Shown piece after piece: positions 1 to 7,158 of a stretch of DNA of 25,202 nt. The position numbers and the translations under genes are program-made. The stretch spans positions 1 through 25,202 of IMG/VR virus record IMGVR_UViG_3300038619_000063, one strand, 5' to 3'. This DNA comes from a virus. How positions within the stretch are numbered: position 1 is the first letter of the stretch; each line of letters starts with the position of its first letter. The notes under the pieces are model-generated. The model searched no databases and was not told the origin of the DNA. It saw only the letters and a program-made list of their open reading frames with translations.

Positions 1-704
1 AAGACGAGTCCTGTGATTGCACCCGTCATGTAGTTGATTGTGGCGTTTCCTGGCACTGTAGGCTTATTAGAGGCATACTGGCGATAATAGGTCCATCCAT
101 ACTCCTGATCGCCGCTATTGGATGTCTGGAATATCTGAATCAAATTCCCTTGGCCATCGTCGGTCACGTTCTGCGTGTATCCTACTCCATTCGCGCCGAT
201 GACGTTTGCAGTGATAAGAATGTTTTGCACCCTGCTCTGAGGAAAAAATAGATTGCGATTTGTTTGAGGGCCTGGATCGTTATTAACACTGGCTATGAAA
301 GGAAATGCCGTCGTATTGCCACTATATGGGCCTGTGGTTCCATTACCTGACGTGAAGTTGGTGTAGTCTTGCCAATTGAAATTAGCTGCATAAAACGTCC
401 AAGGATCATTAAATAGCTTGATCTCTCTTTTGGCACAGAAACATGGCTGATTAACCGTGATGTAAAGTTCGCTATTGAAAGGATAGACATCTTGCCCGAC
501 ATTCGTCTGGAAAGTGTAGACATCCTTGAGCTTTAAAGATCTGAACTTGGCAGGCAAATCATAGGCATAGAAGCTATGCATTTGTTCAATGATGTAGGTA
601 TCCGTCGCCTGAAAAGAATTGCTAGAGCCCGTAAGTCTACGAGTTTTAGCGATTGCATCCGCTAGGGTTGGATAAAGAGGGTATGTTGGTACATAGGTAC
701 TCAT
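1..704 (-). CDS. Virion structural protein, partial (C-terminus outside window)
   Basis: An open frame runs from an ATG at 704 to the window edge without a stop, about 234 codons. The start overlaps the stop of the upstream gene as ATGA, which implies translational coupling. The N-terminus is helical (YPTLADAIAKTRRLTG, then an IIEQMHSFYAYDLP-like stretch). It then becomes rich in N, G, T, Y and F, as in beta-rich virion proteins. The gene lies last in the capsid series, after the coat gene, where head-tail joining or tail accessory proteins usually sit. I do not recognise the family. The location and composition support a structural role, but the exact function is inference. The 76-codon frame on the same strand within 293-523 is a shadow of this gene. 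Confidence 0.8.
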   Translation of the reverse strand, partial: MSTYVPTYPLYPTLADAIAKTRRLTGSSNSFQATDTYIIEQMHSFYAYDLPAKFRSLKLKDVYTFQTNVGQDVYPFNSELYITVNQPCFCAKREIKLFNDPWTFYAANFNWQDYTNFTSGNGTTGPYSGNTTAFPFIASVNNDPGPQTNRNLFFPQSRVQNILITANVIGANGVGYTQNVTDDGQGNLIQIFQTSNSGDQEYGWTYYRQYASNKPTVPGNATINYMTGAITGLV

Positions 705-1081
705 TCTACTGGCTCGTTGTCAAATGCGTCTTCTAACGTGACCGTGGTGGTTCCTTGTATGATCCCAGAGCCGGCCGGCACTGCGACGCAAGGTACTTGT
801 GGGTCTTCCATTGATATAAACGGATAAAAATTCGTCGTGTCTACTGCTATTGTTACGGTCGTTGGAGTGATTGAAATTATTTGGGCTTTTTGATTGTTTA
901 GCTGAATCATCCCATTGGAAGGAGGAACTCTAAAGCTTATCCATTCAGCCACAGTAAAATTGTGATCTTCCTCGAAGGTAACAACAGCAGGAGATGCCTG
1001 TGTTATATTCTCGATATATTGCAGGTTAGGAATGAAATTCGCTCCATAGGGAGGTCCGTAATTGGAATTAGGGACGCTCAA
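701..1081 (-). CDS. Small virion protein with FCCH-like beta domain
   Basis: 126 residues. About residues 24-122 form one beta-rich domain. It starts with an ITQASPAVVTF motif, has a central GMIQLNN motif, then an AVDTTNFYPF strand and ends with VPAGSG and DAFDN. The pattern ITxAxPAVVT...GMxQLN...DTTxF is what I associate with phage proteins annotated as ubiquitin-activating-E1 FCCH-domain-like. That is a fold label, and no ubiquitin chemistry is implied. The C-terminal part of the 362-residue protein at 1490-2578 carries the same motifs in the same order, so the two are paralogous. The gene overlaps its neighbours by 4 bp on both sides (ATGA). A capsid decoration or head-tail accessory role is inference from position. 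Confidence 0.8.
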   Translation of the reverse strand: MSVPNSNYGPPYGANFIPNLQYIENITQASPAVVTFEEDHNFTVAEWISFRVPPSNGMIQLNNQKAQIISITPTTVTIAVDTTNFYPFISMEDPQVPCVAVPAGSGIIQGTTTVTLEDAFDNEPVE

Positions 1082-1440
1082 AGCACATCCATCGGGGTAA
1101 ACCGAACTCTCGATACTACTTCATAGCTACGAGGTGCCTTTTTTCCATCGGCGCTCAGTTCCATGTTATATCGACGGATTTTCCTTTTGGTGTTGTTTAA
1201 ATGCTTGATGATTCCCATAGGCAAATCGCAAATCTCTCCGTGGATCATCTTAATCATTTGGATTGGCTCGCCTGGATATTTTCTATAGGCAAACTCTAGC
1301 CATCCACCTTGTGCATCGAGGAATTCGAACATGCCTTTTCGCATCTTTTCGTCTTCTCTGCGCATCTTTTTGACAAGTTCATCTCTCTCAGCTTGAGGTA
1401 ATGTATTCTTAATTTTTTTGTTTAATTCTCTGACTTCCAT
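1078..1440 (-). CDS. Conserved-looking phage protein of unknown function
   Basis: 120 residues, strongly charged. The N-terminal third is a lysine/arginine/glutamate helix (about residues 1-36). A more globular part with GGWLEFAYRKYPGEPIQM follows, and the end is basic. There are no membrane segments or cysteine motifs. AAAGGAATTACA precedes the ATG, giving a good ribosome-binding site. The stop overlaps the next start by ATGA. It sits between two genes with FCCH-like domains in the virion block, so a structural or assembly role is likely but unproven. I do not recognise the family. Confidence 0.75.
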   Translation of the reverse strand: MEVRELNKKIKNTLPQAERDELVKKMRREDEKMRKGMFEFLDAQGGWLEFAYRKYPGEPIQMIKMIHGEICDLPMGIIKHLNNTKRKIRRYNMELSADGKKAPRSYEVVSRVRFTPMDVL

Positions 1441-1459
1441 TGTAATTCCTTTAGTTAAA

Positions 1460-1483
1460 GGAGGGGGATTTTATCCCCCCTCC
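1460..1483 (-). terminator. GC-rich intercistronic hairpin
   Basis: GGAGGGGGAT pairs with ATCCCCCCTCC (one bulged C) around a 3-base loop, just after the stop of the 362-residue gene and upstream of the ribosome-binding site of the 120-residue gene. No T-run follows on either strand. It may be a partial terminator, or an mRNA-stability element that sets the level of the upstream coat and accessory genes relative to downstream ones. Confidence 0.55.
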
Positions 1484-1489
1484 AGGTGG

Positions 1490-2578
1490 TTATGCGTTAG
1501 TGATTCCATTGTTGAAATCAGCTTTGAACGCAAACACTTGCATGTTGGCGTTTGCTACCCCTACGGCAGACAAACCGATGTTCATTACGAACTGCGATTT
1601 GTTGTCGAAGGCATCAACCAGGTTTGTGCCTGGAGGCGATGCAGGGATCGTTGCACTTCCGTTAAGAGGTACAACACCTGAACCAGCAGGCATACACACA
1701 GCGGGTGAAGCGCCACCTGCGAAAGCCGCAGATGTTGGGAATTGGAATGCAGTAAATCCGGTCGTATCTACGTCGATTGTGATCGAAGAGACAGTTGCGG
1801 AGTTAGTTACACTCAAAATCCTAGCTCCACCAGAAGGATTGCTTGAGAATGGTCCACTTCCCGACTTAGCTGTTAAATTGCTCAGCTGAGTCATGCCGTA
1901 AGGCGTTGGGATTTGGAAGTCTACAATTTGTCCTGGTGTGTATGAGTTCTGTCTGAAGAAATACACCACTGCTTGAGTCGCTTGCGTAATGTAAGCTACT
2001 GGCAATGTGTTTGGCAGGAATTGGCTTGGATACACTTTTTGGTAATATCCAGTCGTTCCGTTCGCTACCGTCAGACCAGCACTCGCAGCTGAAGCAGCGA
2101 AGCCAAGCGTAATGCTTACTCCGGCAGATACAGCTGTTACCTGGTAAAGATTAGATCCACTGATTTGTTGAGCCCCAGTGACGTTGATTAGACGTACTAA
2201 GTCGCCGACGTTGATACCAGTTGTGGTACCTGTCGAAACAACAAATGTAGATCCATTGACGGCCGTAATCGCAACTTTTGTGAAAGTTGGAGCATGGGTT
2301 TGGTCAATGAAAGTAAATCCACCAGATGTGCCTTGAGAAGCATAAGTGGTGACGCCCGAACCTGTAGAACTTGGTTGCCCAAGAGCCAGATAAGAGCCAG
2401 CAGCCATCGAACTAAACCATTCGGAATAGATCGGATTGGCAGCTGTTGATTGTGCGCCCCAATTGGTCGTATCCTTGACGAAAACCCAATCAGGTTTATC
2501 TGTCATAGGGATATTCTGAGCAATTGGAGTTGCTGGGTTGGTGTAAGTCCAAGACCCAATAAAAGAAAATGGTTGCAT
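1490..2578 (-). CDS. Virion protein with FCCH-like domains
   Basis: 362 residues, very rich in A, G, S, T and V with few charges, typical of beta-sandwich virion proteins. Around residues 100-165 a small-barrel region appears (VAITAVNGSTFVVSTG... INVGDLVRLINVTG). Around 195-345 a second domain repeats the motifs of the 126-residue protein at 701-1081: ITQATQAVVYF, PYGMTQLSN, IDVDTTGFTAF, MPAGSG and LVDAFDN. The start lies just downstream of the coat gene; AAGGAGGT a few bases upstream is a near-perfect ribosome-binding site. The position directly after the coat gene suggests a decoration or head-completion protein. The fold is inferred from motif pattern, and the exact role is unknown. Confidence 0.8.
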   Translation of the reverse strand: MQPFSFIGSWTYTNPATPIAQNIPMTDKPDWVFVKDTTNWGAQSTAANPIYSEWFSSMAAGSYLALGQPSSTGSGVTTYASQGTSGGFTFIDQTHAPTFTKVAITAVNGSTFVVSTGTTTGINVGDLVRLINVTGAQQISGSNLYQVTAVSAGVSITLGFAASAASAGLTVANGTTGYYQKVYPSQFLPNTLPVAYITQATQAVVYFFRQNSYTPGQIVDFQIPTPYGMTQLSNLTAKSGSGPFSSNPSGGARILSVTNSATVSSITIDVDTTGFTAFQFPTSAAFAGGASPAVCMPAGSGVVPLNGSATIPASPPGTNLVDAFDNKSQFVMNIGLSAVGVANANMQVFAFKADFNNGITNA

Positions 2579-2589
2579 TGTGACCTCCT

Positions 2590-3543
2590 TTAAATACCTG
2601 TTGAGCGTAAGTTTTGAATCCAGAGGTCATTGGTGATGCATTGCCCTTGGTAGAACGAGCAACCAGCAGTATGTCGTAACATACATGGGTCGTTGTTATA
2701 ACCAGGAGGCAGATAGATAAAGCGAGCTTTACCACCTGCTTGCCACACAACTTTGTAAGCTTCTTTAGCTGCTACGAAGCAGTTAGCAATGTCATTTCCA
2801 AGCAATGAAGCATTGGGAGAGACAGAACCTTGCTCTGAAGCAAAGAATCTCACGTTATTTGCTCCGCCGATCTCAACGCTTAGCGTTTGTGAGATATTCG
2901 GATATTGGAATTTCTTGATAAATCCACTCATATTATAGAGCACTGGAATCATGCGAGTTGTTAACATACAACCGTATGCATCGCCGATTGGTGTGGTACC
3001 AAATTTCAAATCAGCTTCTACGATGTTCGTGATGTACTCGCCGCTGTTGTTTTGCAGCACGGTAAATACGTCATCGACATCGGAAATATTCATCTCAGTA
3101 GGAATATCGCCGTTAGATCCGCCAGTGCAGTTGATAATAGAAGCAGAGCTTTCTAAGTTATCTCTCTGTAGCGCATCTTGGGTCTCACGGAGGGACTGTC
3201 CAAGTCGAGCTGCGGCAGAATTTAATACGGGATCTTCGTTAGTGATTGTGACCTGACGAGTCAATACGATATAAGTCGCATAGACACGTACACGGCAGTC
3301 CACATCAACTCTGTTAAGTTGTTGTGGTGGTGGGTTGTTTTGGCCATCGTCGAGAGGCACTTCAAACAGGTCAAGCCTGTCGTAACGTGACTGACGGTCG
3401 ATGAAGCCTTGATTGTCTGGCAATTCCACTGGTGTAGCAAACAACTGGTGAATTAAGTTGTGCTCTGGAGTTGACAGCAATTTTGCGTTGTACCGCTGTT
3501 GTATTTGCGGTGGCAACGATGCAATTGATACTGATCCTGACAT
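2590..3543 (-). CDS. Major capsid protein, N4-gp56-like
   Basis: 317 residues. The sequence has the features of the N4-gp56 family of HK97-fold coat proteins. There is an early LFATPVELPDNQG segment, then RQSRYDRLDLFEVPLDDG, followed by a domain with RVYATYIVLTRQVTITNEDPV. A long helix follows (AAARLGQSLRETQDALQRDNL). The end is aromatic and cysteine-containing. The length suits the family. The gene follows a coiled-coil scaffold-like gene by 17 bp, the usual scaffold-coat order. It should be the most highly expressed gene here. The family assignment is from recognised sequence pattern, and no other gene in the window competes for the coat role. Confidence 0.85.
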   Translation of the reverse strand: MSGSVSIASLPPQIQQRYNAKLLSTPEHNLIHQLFATPVELPDNQGFIDRQSRYDRLDLFEVPLDDGQNNPPPQQLNRVDVDCRVRVYATYIVLTRQVTITNEDPVLNSAAARLGQSLRETQDALQRDNLESSASIINCTGGSNGDIPTEMNISDVDDVFTVLQNNSGEYITNIVEADLKFGTTPIGDAYGCMLTTRMIPVLYNMSGFIKKFQYPNISQTLSVEIGGANNVRFFASEQGSVSPNASLLGNDIANCFVAAKEAYKVVWQAGGKARFIYLPPGYNNDPCMLRHTAGCSFYQGQCITNDLWIQNLRSTGI

Positions 3544-3560
3544 TTTTTATGTTCCTTGAC

Positions 3561-4325
3561 CTACTGGGTCATTTCAGGAACCGAACTGGCAAGTGCTGCA
3601 TATCCATGCATTTCACGGTAGAGGTCTTTCTTCATAGCATCAGTGAGTTTGAAAGCTTGGGCAATTGGCCGCTTATCGAATGCCATCGGAGACGTTACCG
3701 CCTTCTCTGACTTTTCAATAGCCTTGTCTAATTCCTTCTCTCTCCTACTCTCTTTTGCTGATTGTGTCAGCCCCATCGCTTTGATGTATTTGTAGCTTTG
3801 TACGCCGATTTTATAAGGATCTTTTGATTCCGCAATCGCCGCCGCCAATTCAGGTTCTTTTTCTTCAAGCATTGATAAAGTTTCGGGATTGACGACCTCG
3901 TTGAAATCTGAATATTGACGACTTAAGCGATCCATGAATTGATCTTGATCTCGCTTTTCAAGGGCTTTTTTAACCTCTTGTTTGACGAGATCCTCAGCGT
4001 TTTTGAGCACTTTCTGAGAATTCTTCTCAGCCAGTTTTTTCACCTTACCTAGGGGAATGAACTCTTCATCGCCGATTTTATCAAACTCATCGAGCTCTTG
4101 ACGCACAGGCTGCTGACTGGCAAGCTGGGCTTGCATTATCTGCATCTGATTATCTCGTAATTGTTTCAGCTCTCTTTCGAGTTCGGCATTCTTAAGACGC
4201 ATCGCCTTCAAGTGCTGGTTTGTCACTGGCTCTTGAACTTGACTTGCCTCTTTCACTTCATTGACTTGGGTTTCGACCGGAGGTGCTACCTCTTGTATTT
4301 CGCTATTTTGGTTTTGCTCAGTCAT
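3561..4325 (-). CDS. Scaffolding protein, probable
   Basis: 254 residues, almost entirely predicted helix and highly charged (E, K, Q, D). A low-complexity acidic N-terminus (1-40) leads into a coiled coil (about 40-75). A second long helix follows (about 95-135), and the C-terminal region holds the basic and hydrophobic segment expected to bind coat. No cysteines and no hydrophobic core segments are visible. AGAGAGGAAATTC precedes the ATG, a strong ribosome-binding site. Position immediately before the coat gene and composition are the standard signs of a procapsid scaffold. Sequence similarity among scaffolds is low, so the call rests on context. Confidence 0.75.
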   Translation of the reverse strand: MTEQNQNSEIQEVAPPVETQVNEVKEASQVQEPVTNQHLKAMRLKNAELERELKQLRDNQMQIMQAQLASQQPVRQELDEFDKIGDEEFIPLGKVKKLAEKNSQKVLKNAEDLVKQEVKKALEKRDQDQFMDRLSRQYSDFNEVVNPETLSMLEEKEPELAAAIAESKDPYKIGVQSYKYIKAMGLTQSAKESRREKELDKAIEKSEKAVTSPMAFDKRPIAQAFKLTDAMKKDLYREMHGYAALASSVPEMTQ

Positions 4326-4409
4326 GAATTTCCTCTCTGTTGGTGGTCGGCTATGCCCACACTGTTACGCCGCAACGGTAGGCTACTCCGTCTTATTTGC
4401 GCCTTATTG

Positions 4410-4438
4410 TTGACTTTGTTTAATAAAAATAATATATG
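4410..4438 (+). promoter_or_regulatory. Sigma70-type promoter for the 4458 gene
   Basis: TTGACT (4410-4415), a 17-bp spacer, then TATATG (4433-4438) match the vegetative consensus with ideal spacing. The first plus-strand start codon is 20 bp further on. It lies in the divergent gap between the minus-strand scaffold gene and the plus-strand pair. Confidence 0.6.
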
Positions 4439-4457
4439 TCAAATAAAAGTGACGTAT

Positions 4458-4781
4458 ATGAAATGTGATAGTTGTAAAAAGGAACTGGTAGTTACTGACT
4501 TTATAAATAATCAGAAATATTGTTATCACTGCATGTATCGGATTAAGCTAAAGAAAACAGGTGGAAAGCGAATAAGGAAGAGCCACTTCTGCCGAACATG
4601 TGGCAAGGAAGTTGTCCGAAAAGAAAACTTCAAAAAAAGGCAAAGAACCGTTTTTTGCTCTATCGAATGCGCAGGTATGGGTCATAAAAAACAGGTTAAC
4701 AATCACTGGACTAGAAAAATTCGAACAGAAACTTCCTGCAAAGGAAAAGGGACAAGAACATGGACCATCAATCGCATATAG
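4458..4781 (+). CDS. Small zinc-finger protein
   Basis: 107 residues, chosen from the ATG at 4458 just after a good promoter. An in-frame opening extends upstream to 4161 but runs antisense through the scaffold gene and has no support. Cysteine pairs: CDSC (3-6), CYHC (22-25), CRTC (45-48) and CSIEC (about 67-71), so two treble-clef or ribbon zinc sites are likely. The remainder is very basic (KKTGGKRIRK, RKENFKKRQR), suggesting nucleic-acid binding. Its end overlaps the next gene's start by 22 bp. The family is not recognised. The ribosome-binding site is weak. Confidence 0.65.
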   Translation: MKCDSCKKELVVTDFINNQKYCYHCMYRIKLKKTGGKRIRKSHFCRTCGKEVVRKENFKKRQRTVFCSIECAGMGHKKQVNNHWTRKIRTETSCKGKGTRTWTINRI

Positions 4782-5311
4782 ACCCTACACGTAAAACTGT
4801 CGGTGCTATTTATAGGGATGCTCAAATAAGTGGCGAGAAAGGCGTTATCATTGGCGATGTAAATCACGAAATTAAGAAAGACTTAGTAAAAGACATAAAC
4901 GAAGCCATAGAACAGGGTGAAAAAGAGATGAATGGCAAGCCATTTTATCTTGCCATCTACGAAAAATATGACCTAATGCTTAAGCGCGGGCTCGTTCGAA
5001 TCCGTAAAATCACAAAATATCGTCCCTATCCCGAACAAGACAGCATGGTTTTCCATGTCTACCCGGGCGGAACGGTTTATTTTTGCTGGGAACTGCCTCA
5101 TAGAAGCCACATGATGAATGTCATGATGAATCCCGATCTTTATGATGCTGACTATATTCAAATGCTTAAGCGATGGGAAAATATCCAGCTGGAATATTTC
5201 GGCTTTAAAAAGGACGATGAAGGCAATTGGGTCGAAAACGAATATTTTAGAGGCGACTATCTACTCGGATCTCCAAAAGTAGAGAAAAAGCCGAAGATTC
5301 TACTTGCTTAG
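4760..5311 (+). CDS. Conserved-looking phage protein of unknown function
   Basis: 183 residues. The centre is a compact domain with GKPFYLAIYEKYDLMLKRG, then YRPYPEQDSMVFHVYPGG and VYFCWELPHRSHMMNVMMNP. The last of these, an aromatic strand followed by a helix and a D-x-YDADYI segment, is the sort of pattern seen in small phage proteins of unknown role. The start ATG follows AAGGAAAAGGGACAAGAAC, a usable ribosome-binding site. It is co-transcribed with the zinc-finger gene upstream. Its 3' end overlaps by 12 bp with the convergent gene at 5300-5587. No catalytic motif is evident. Confidence 0.75.
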   Translation: MDHQSHIDPTRKTVGAIYRDAQISGEKGVIIGDVNHEIKKDLVKDINEAIEQGEKEMNGKPFYLAIYEKYDLMLKRGLVRIRKITKYRPYPEQDSMVFHVYPGGTVYFCWELPHRSHMMNVMMNPDLYDADYIQMLKRWENIQLEYFGFKKDDEGNWVENEYFRGDYLLGSPKVEKKPKILLA

Positions 5312-5587
5312 CCAGCTTCCCCAGCGTTGCATGTATGAATATATTTCATGGATCTGATCTAATCCAAGCTCGGCGCATAAGGCCGCATCTCTAATGACGG
5401 CCTCATGTTCTTCTCTTCCTCGGATGTTAACCCATTTTACTTGAGGTAATTCACTCGAGGGATTTTTTCTAACGAGATTTAAATGGGTGTTATGTTCTTT
5501 AAACTTGCAAGGGCAGCCTGGAGTACACACGTTTTCAAGAGTATATTGCGCATCAATCTTCTGGTAACCTGTATTCCTCGCCATCAT
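5300..5587 (-). CDS. Unknown protein downstream of partition genes
   Basis: 95 residues from the ATG at 5587 (a TTG immediately before and a second ATG at 5584 are alternatives). It contains a CTPGCPC cluster near residues 21-27 and a following His (EHNTH), a possible metal site. A helical C-terminal half follows, with GREEHEAVIRDAALCAELGLDQIHEIYSYM. The start lies inside the end of the RHH gene (35-bp overlap), so it belongs to the ParA-RHH transcript. Function unknown. By position it could be a third partition or maintenance component, but this is inference. Confidence 0.7.
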   Translation of the reverse strand: MMARNTGYQKIDAQYTLENVCTPGCPCKFKEHNTHLNLVRKNPSSELPQVKWVNIRGREEHEAVIRDAALCAELGLDQIHEIYSYMQRWGSWLSK

Positions 5588-5807
5588 CAATTACTTCTCT
5601 CAACTTTCCGTATAGTGCTTCTATAATCCATTGCGTTCTATTTACCCATGGTTTTTTTCTTTTCAAGAAGGCATCCAATTCCATTAAAATGCTCATTGGT
5701 ATTCTTATTAAAACCGTCTTGAATTCCATCTCTTTAATTGCCTTAACTTCAGCCCCTTTGTCAATAAATCTTTCTGTTTCTTTGTTTATTTTTTTCTTGA
5801 CTACCAT
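5553..5807 (-). CDS. Ribbon-helix-helix DNA-binding protein, ParA partner
   Basis: 84 residues. A basic N-terminal tail (KKKINKETERF) precedes a ribbon strand FKTVLIRIP (about 29-37), a helix MSILMELDAFLKRK and a second helix beginning NRTQWIIEALYGKL. This is a classic MetJ/Arc layout. Small RHH proteins with unstructured basic tails (ParG, omega, CopG-like) are the DNA-binding partners of ParF-type ATPases. It lies 36 bp downstream of the ParA gene. A 16-bp sequence upstream of its start recurs upstream of parA, a likely operator. Its acidic C-terminus is also typical of small repressors. The partition role is inferred from the pairing. Confidence 0.75.
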   Translation of the reverse strand: MVVKKKINKETERFIDKGAEVKAIKEMEFKTVLIRIPMSILMELDAFLKRKKPWVNRTQWIIEALYGKLREVIDDGEEYRLPED

Positions 5808-5820
5808 ATATCTCCTATAT
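5805..5820 (-). promoter_or_regulatory. 16-bp repeat over the RHH gene start, candidate operator (copy 1)
   Basis: CATATATCTCCTATAT here is identical to 6477-6492. It contains the ribosome-binding site (AGGAGAT on the minus strand) and start codon. It is also a near-palindrome, ATATA-5 nt-TATAT. Conservation beyond the ribosome-binding core suggests binding by the RHH protein, or at least matched translation signals. Confidence 0.45.
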
Positions 5821-5843
5821 TTTTGGTATATTAATTATGTATA

Positions 5844-6479
5844 TCAGCTATATACAGCCATGTAGAGATCTAGCATCTCTAAACATGCTTTTTTATCTGG
5901 ATGAAGCATTTCATGAACTCCGAGTCCTTCGGCAGCTGCATTTCTAAATGCCTTGCGGTTTCCAATAGTACAATCAAACGTCTCAATCTCGGTGAATTCT
6001 TTTAAGATTTCTTTTGCCTCTTGATTATCCTTTCCTGAAGCATCTGCTTGAGTAATGACTGCACAAATCTTTAGTTTTGAATTAAGACATTCCGACAAAA
6101 TTCCCTTGATAGGAACAAGTGTCCAGATGTCTATCGAACTTGGTTTAAAAGGAAGAATTAACTTATCTGCGACAGATAAGGCCGAACGCTGGGATGTTGT
6201 ATCTCTTCCACCTGTATCCACGATGATATCATCAAAGTCTTCTTGAAGGCGTTGAAGATTTGAATAAATAGCCTTTCCTGACATGCATACAGTCGAAAAG
6301 GTTCCCTTTAAAAGATCAGGTTCGCAAGTATCCCTTTGCTGCGACCAATCCCATGCACTTTTTTGCTCGTCTGCATCTACCAGTAAGATTTTCCTACCCA
6401 TAGTACGAAGAACGGCCAGATTGGTCGCTATCGTTGTTTTTCCGCTACCACCCTTGATACCACCGACTACAATAATCAT
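5844..6479 (-). CDS. parA: ParA/ParF-type partition ATPase
   Basis: 211 residues, about the length of ParF (Ib) ATPases. It starts directly with the deviant Walker A motif GGIKGGSGKTT (about 6-16), including the signature lysine. LLVDADEQKSAWDW (about 32-45) is the ParA A' region, and DDIIVDTGGRD (about 83-93) is Walker B. No N-terminal HTH domain is present, so autoregulation would fall to the RHH partner encoded 36 bp downstream. Such ATPases position plasmids or phage-plasmids on the nucleoid. MinD-like functions are an alternative, but no C-terminal amphipathic helix is evident. AGGAGAT gives a strong ribosome-binding site. Confidence 0.88.
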   Translation of the reverse strand: MIIVVGGIKGGSGKTTIATNLAVLRTMGRKILLVDADEQKSAWDWSQQRDTCEPDLLKGTFSTVCMSGKAIYSNLQRLQEDFDDIIVDTGGRDTTSQRSALSVADKLILPFKPSSIDIWTLVPIKGILSECLNSKLKICAVITQADASGKDNQEAKEILKEFTEIETFDCTIGNRKAFRNAAAEGLGVHEMLHPDKKACLEMLDLYMAVYS

Positions 6480-6492
6480 ATATCTCCTATAT
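6477..6492 (-). promoter_or_regulatory. 16-bp repeat over the parA start, candidate operator (copy 2)
   Basis: Exact copy of 5805-5820, again overlapping the ribosome-binding site and start codon. Further TATAT-rich words flank both copies (5824-5855 and 6499-6506). This upstream region of the partition operon is where RHH regulators and centromere-like sites usually lie. Confidence 0.45.
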
Positions 6493-6569
6493 GGTTGTTA
6501 TATATTGAAGATACAACATACATAGAGCGTGAATATCAGGGCAAGTATATTTTTGTAAAAGATAACCTC

Positions 6570-6598
6570 TTGATATCAACAGAAAAAAACGCTAAAAT
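6570..6598 (+). promoter_or_regulatory. Sigma70-type promoter for the 6618 gene
   Basis: TTGATA (6570-6575), a 17-bp spacer and TAAAAT (6593-6598) closely match the consensus. The start codon of the downstream gene is 20 bp beyond, with AAAGGAGAGATC between. A strong promoter for a single short gene. Confidence 0.6.
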
Positions 6599-6617
6599 AG
6601 ATGCGAAAGGAGAGATC

Positions 6618-6812
6618 ATGGAACAAAATTTAGGATTAATTATTGCAATTGTAACAAGTGCAGTAGGAATTTTAGGAACGATTTTGGGTGTAGTAATTCC
6701 CCTACATCTTCAAACATTAAATACATTAAAAGCTATTCAAGAAGAAATGAAAGACTTTCACGGTCGGCTTTGTGCTATTGAAGAAAGAAATAAAACTAAA
6801 ATCATTGGATAA
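6618..6812 (+). CDS. Small single-pass membrane protein
   Basis: 64 residues. The start at 6618 is chosen because AAAGGAGAGATC lies just before it. The longer in-frame opening from 6495 covers the promoter. Residues about 6-28 are one hydrophobic helix (LGLIIAIVTSAVGILGTILG core), followed by an amphipathic charged helix (about 34-60) of coiled-coil type. It stands alone between its own promoter and a large hairpin, a small cassette of the type used for prophage-expressed membrane proteins. It could be a holin-like or superinfection-exclusion protein. Nothing in the sequence decides between these. Confidence 0.7.
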   Translation: MEQNLGLIIAIVTSAVGILGTILGVVIPLHLQTLNTLKAIQEEMKDFHGRLCAIEERNKTKIIG

Positions 6813-6828
6813 ATTAAATAAAGACACA

Positions 6829-6879
6829 TCATAAAATGGGGCCGATATCTCACAGGTATCCGCGCCCCTCGTTTATGAT
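6829..6879 (+). terminator. Long stem-loop after the small membrane gene
   Basis: ATCATAAA (6829-6836) pairs perfectly with TTTATGAT (6872-6879), with an inner GGG/CCC pairing and imperfect GATA/TATC pairing near the loop. TTT follows the stem. It sits 16 bp after the stop of the plus-strand gene and between convergent transcripts. Terminator function is likely. The interior structure is larger than a simple terminator needs. Confidence 0.5.
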
Positions 6880-6905
6880 TTTCAGGCACAAACGACTAAA
6901 ATAAA

Positions 6906-6954
6906 GAGTGGTGCGGGTTGTATCGCCAATCACAGCCGTTTTAAGGGACCACTC
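6906..6954 (-). terminator. Minus-strand stem-loop terminator after the 6966 gene
   Basis: On the minus strand GAGTGGT (from 6954) pairs with ACCACTC (to 6906). TTTATTTT follows immediately. The stem starts 11 bp after the stop of the 59-residue gene. The loop is long (35 nt) with possible CGG/CCG inner pairing. Position and T-run support a terminator for the portal transcript. Confidence 0.5.
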
Positions 6955-6965
6955 ATAGAACTAAA

Positions 6966-7145
6966 TTACTGCTTAGGCGTATGCAGCGTCAAGGTCATTT
7001 TTTCCTGACGCATCACATTGTTTTCGATATCACGCATGGTATGCTCAGGTTCTCGATAGAACTTCTGTGTATATTGCTCATCCATACGAATCGGGCCTTT
7101 TTGCACTTCTACAGCGTAAGGCTTAGAACTTTCTCGTTTAGACAT
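6966..7145 (-). CDS. Small charged protein of unknown function
   Basis: 59 residues, beginning MSKRESSKPYAVEV and ending LTLHTPKQ. It is polar throughout, mixed helix and coil, with no cysteine or membrane segment. TAGGAGACAGCA precedes the ATG, an excellent ribosome-binding site, which makes expression likely despite the short length. It follows the 65-residue gene by 13 bp and closes the portal transcript before a terminator-like hairpin. No function can be assigned. Confidence 0.7.
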   Translation of the reverse strand: MSKRESSKPYAVEVQKGPIRMDEQYTQKFYREPEHTMRDIENNVMRQEKMTLTLHTPKQ

Positions 7146-7158
7146 TGCTGTCTCCTAC

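Noticed and set aside
1500-1889. 129-codon plus-strand frame antisense to the 362-residue virion gene
   Set aside because: Mirror of a low-complexity A/G/S/T-rich gene; no start signal and no conserved pattern.
4161-4457. N-terminal extension of the zinc-finger frame
   Set aside because: Runs antisense into the scaffold gene and across the promoter at 4410-4438.
4600-4794. 64-codon plus-strand frame
   Set aside because: Overlaps the zinc-finger gene in another frame, without ribosome-binding site; the zinc-finger frame has ordered cysteine pairs.
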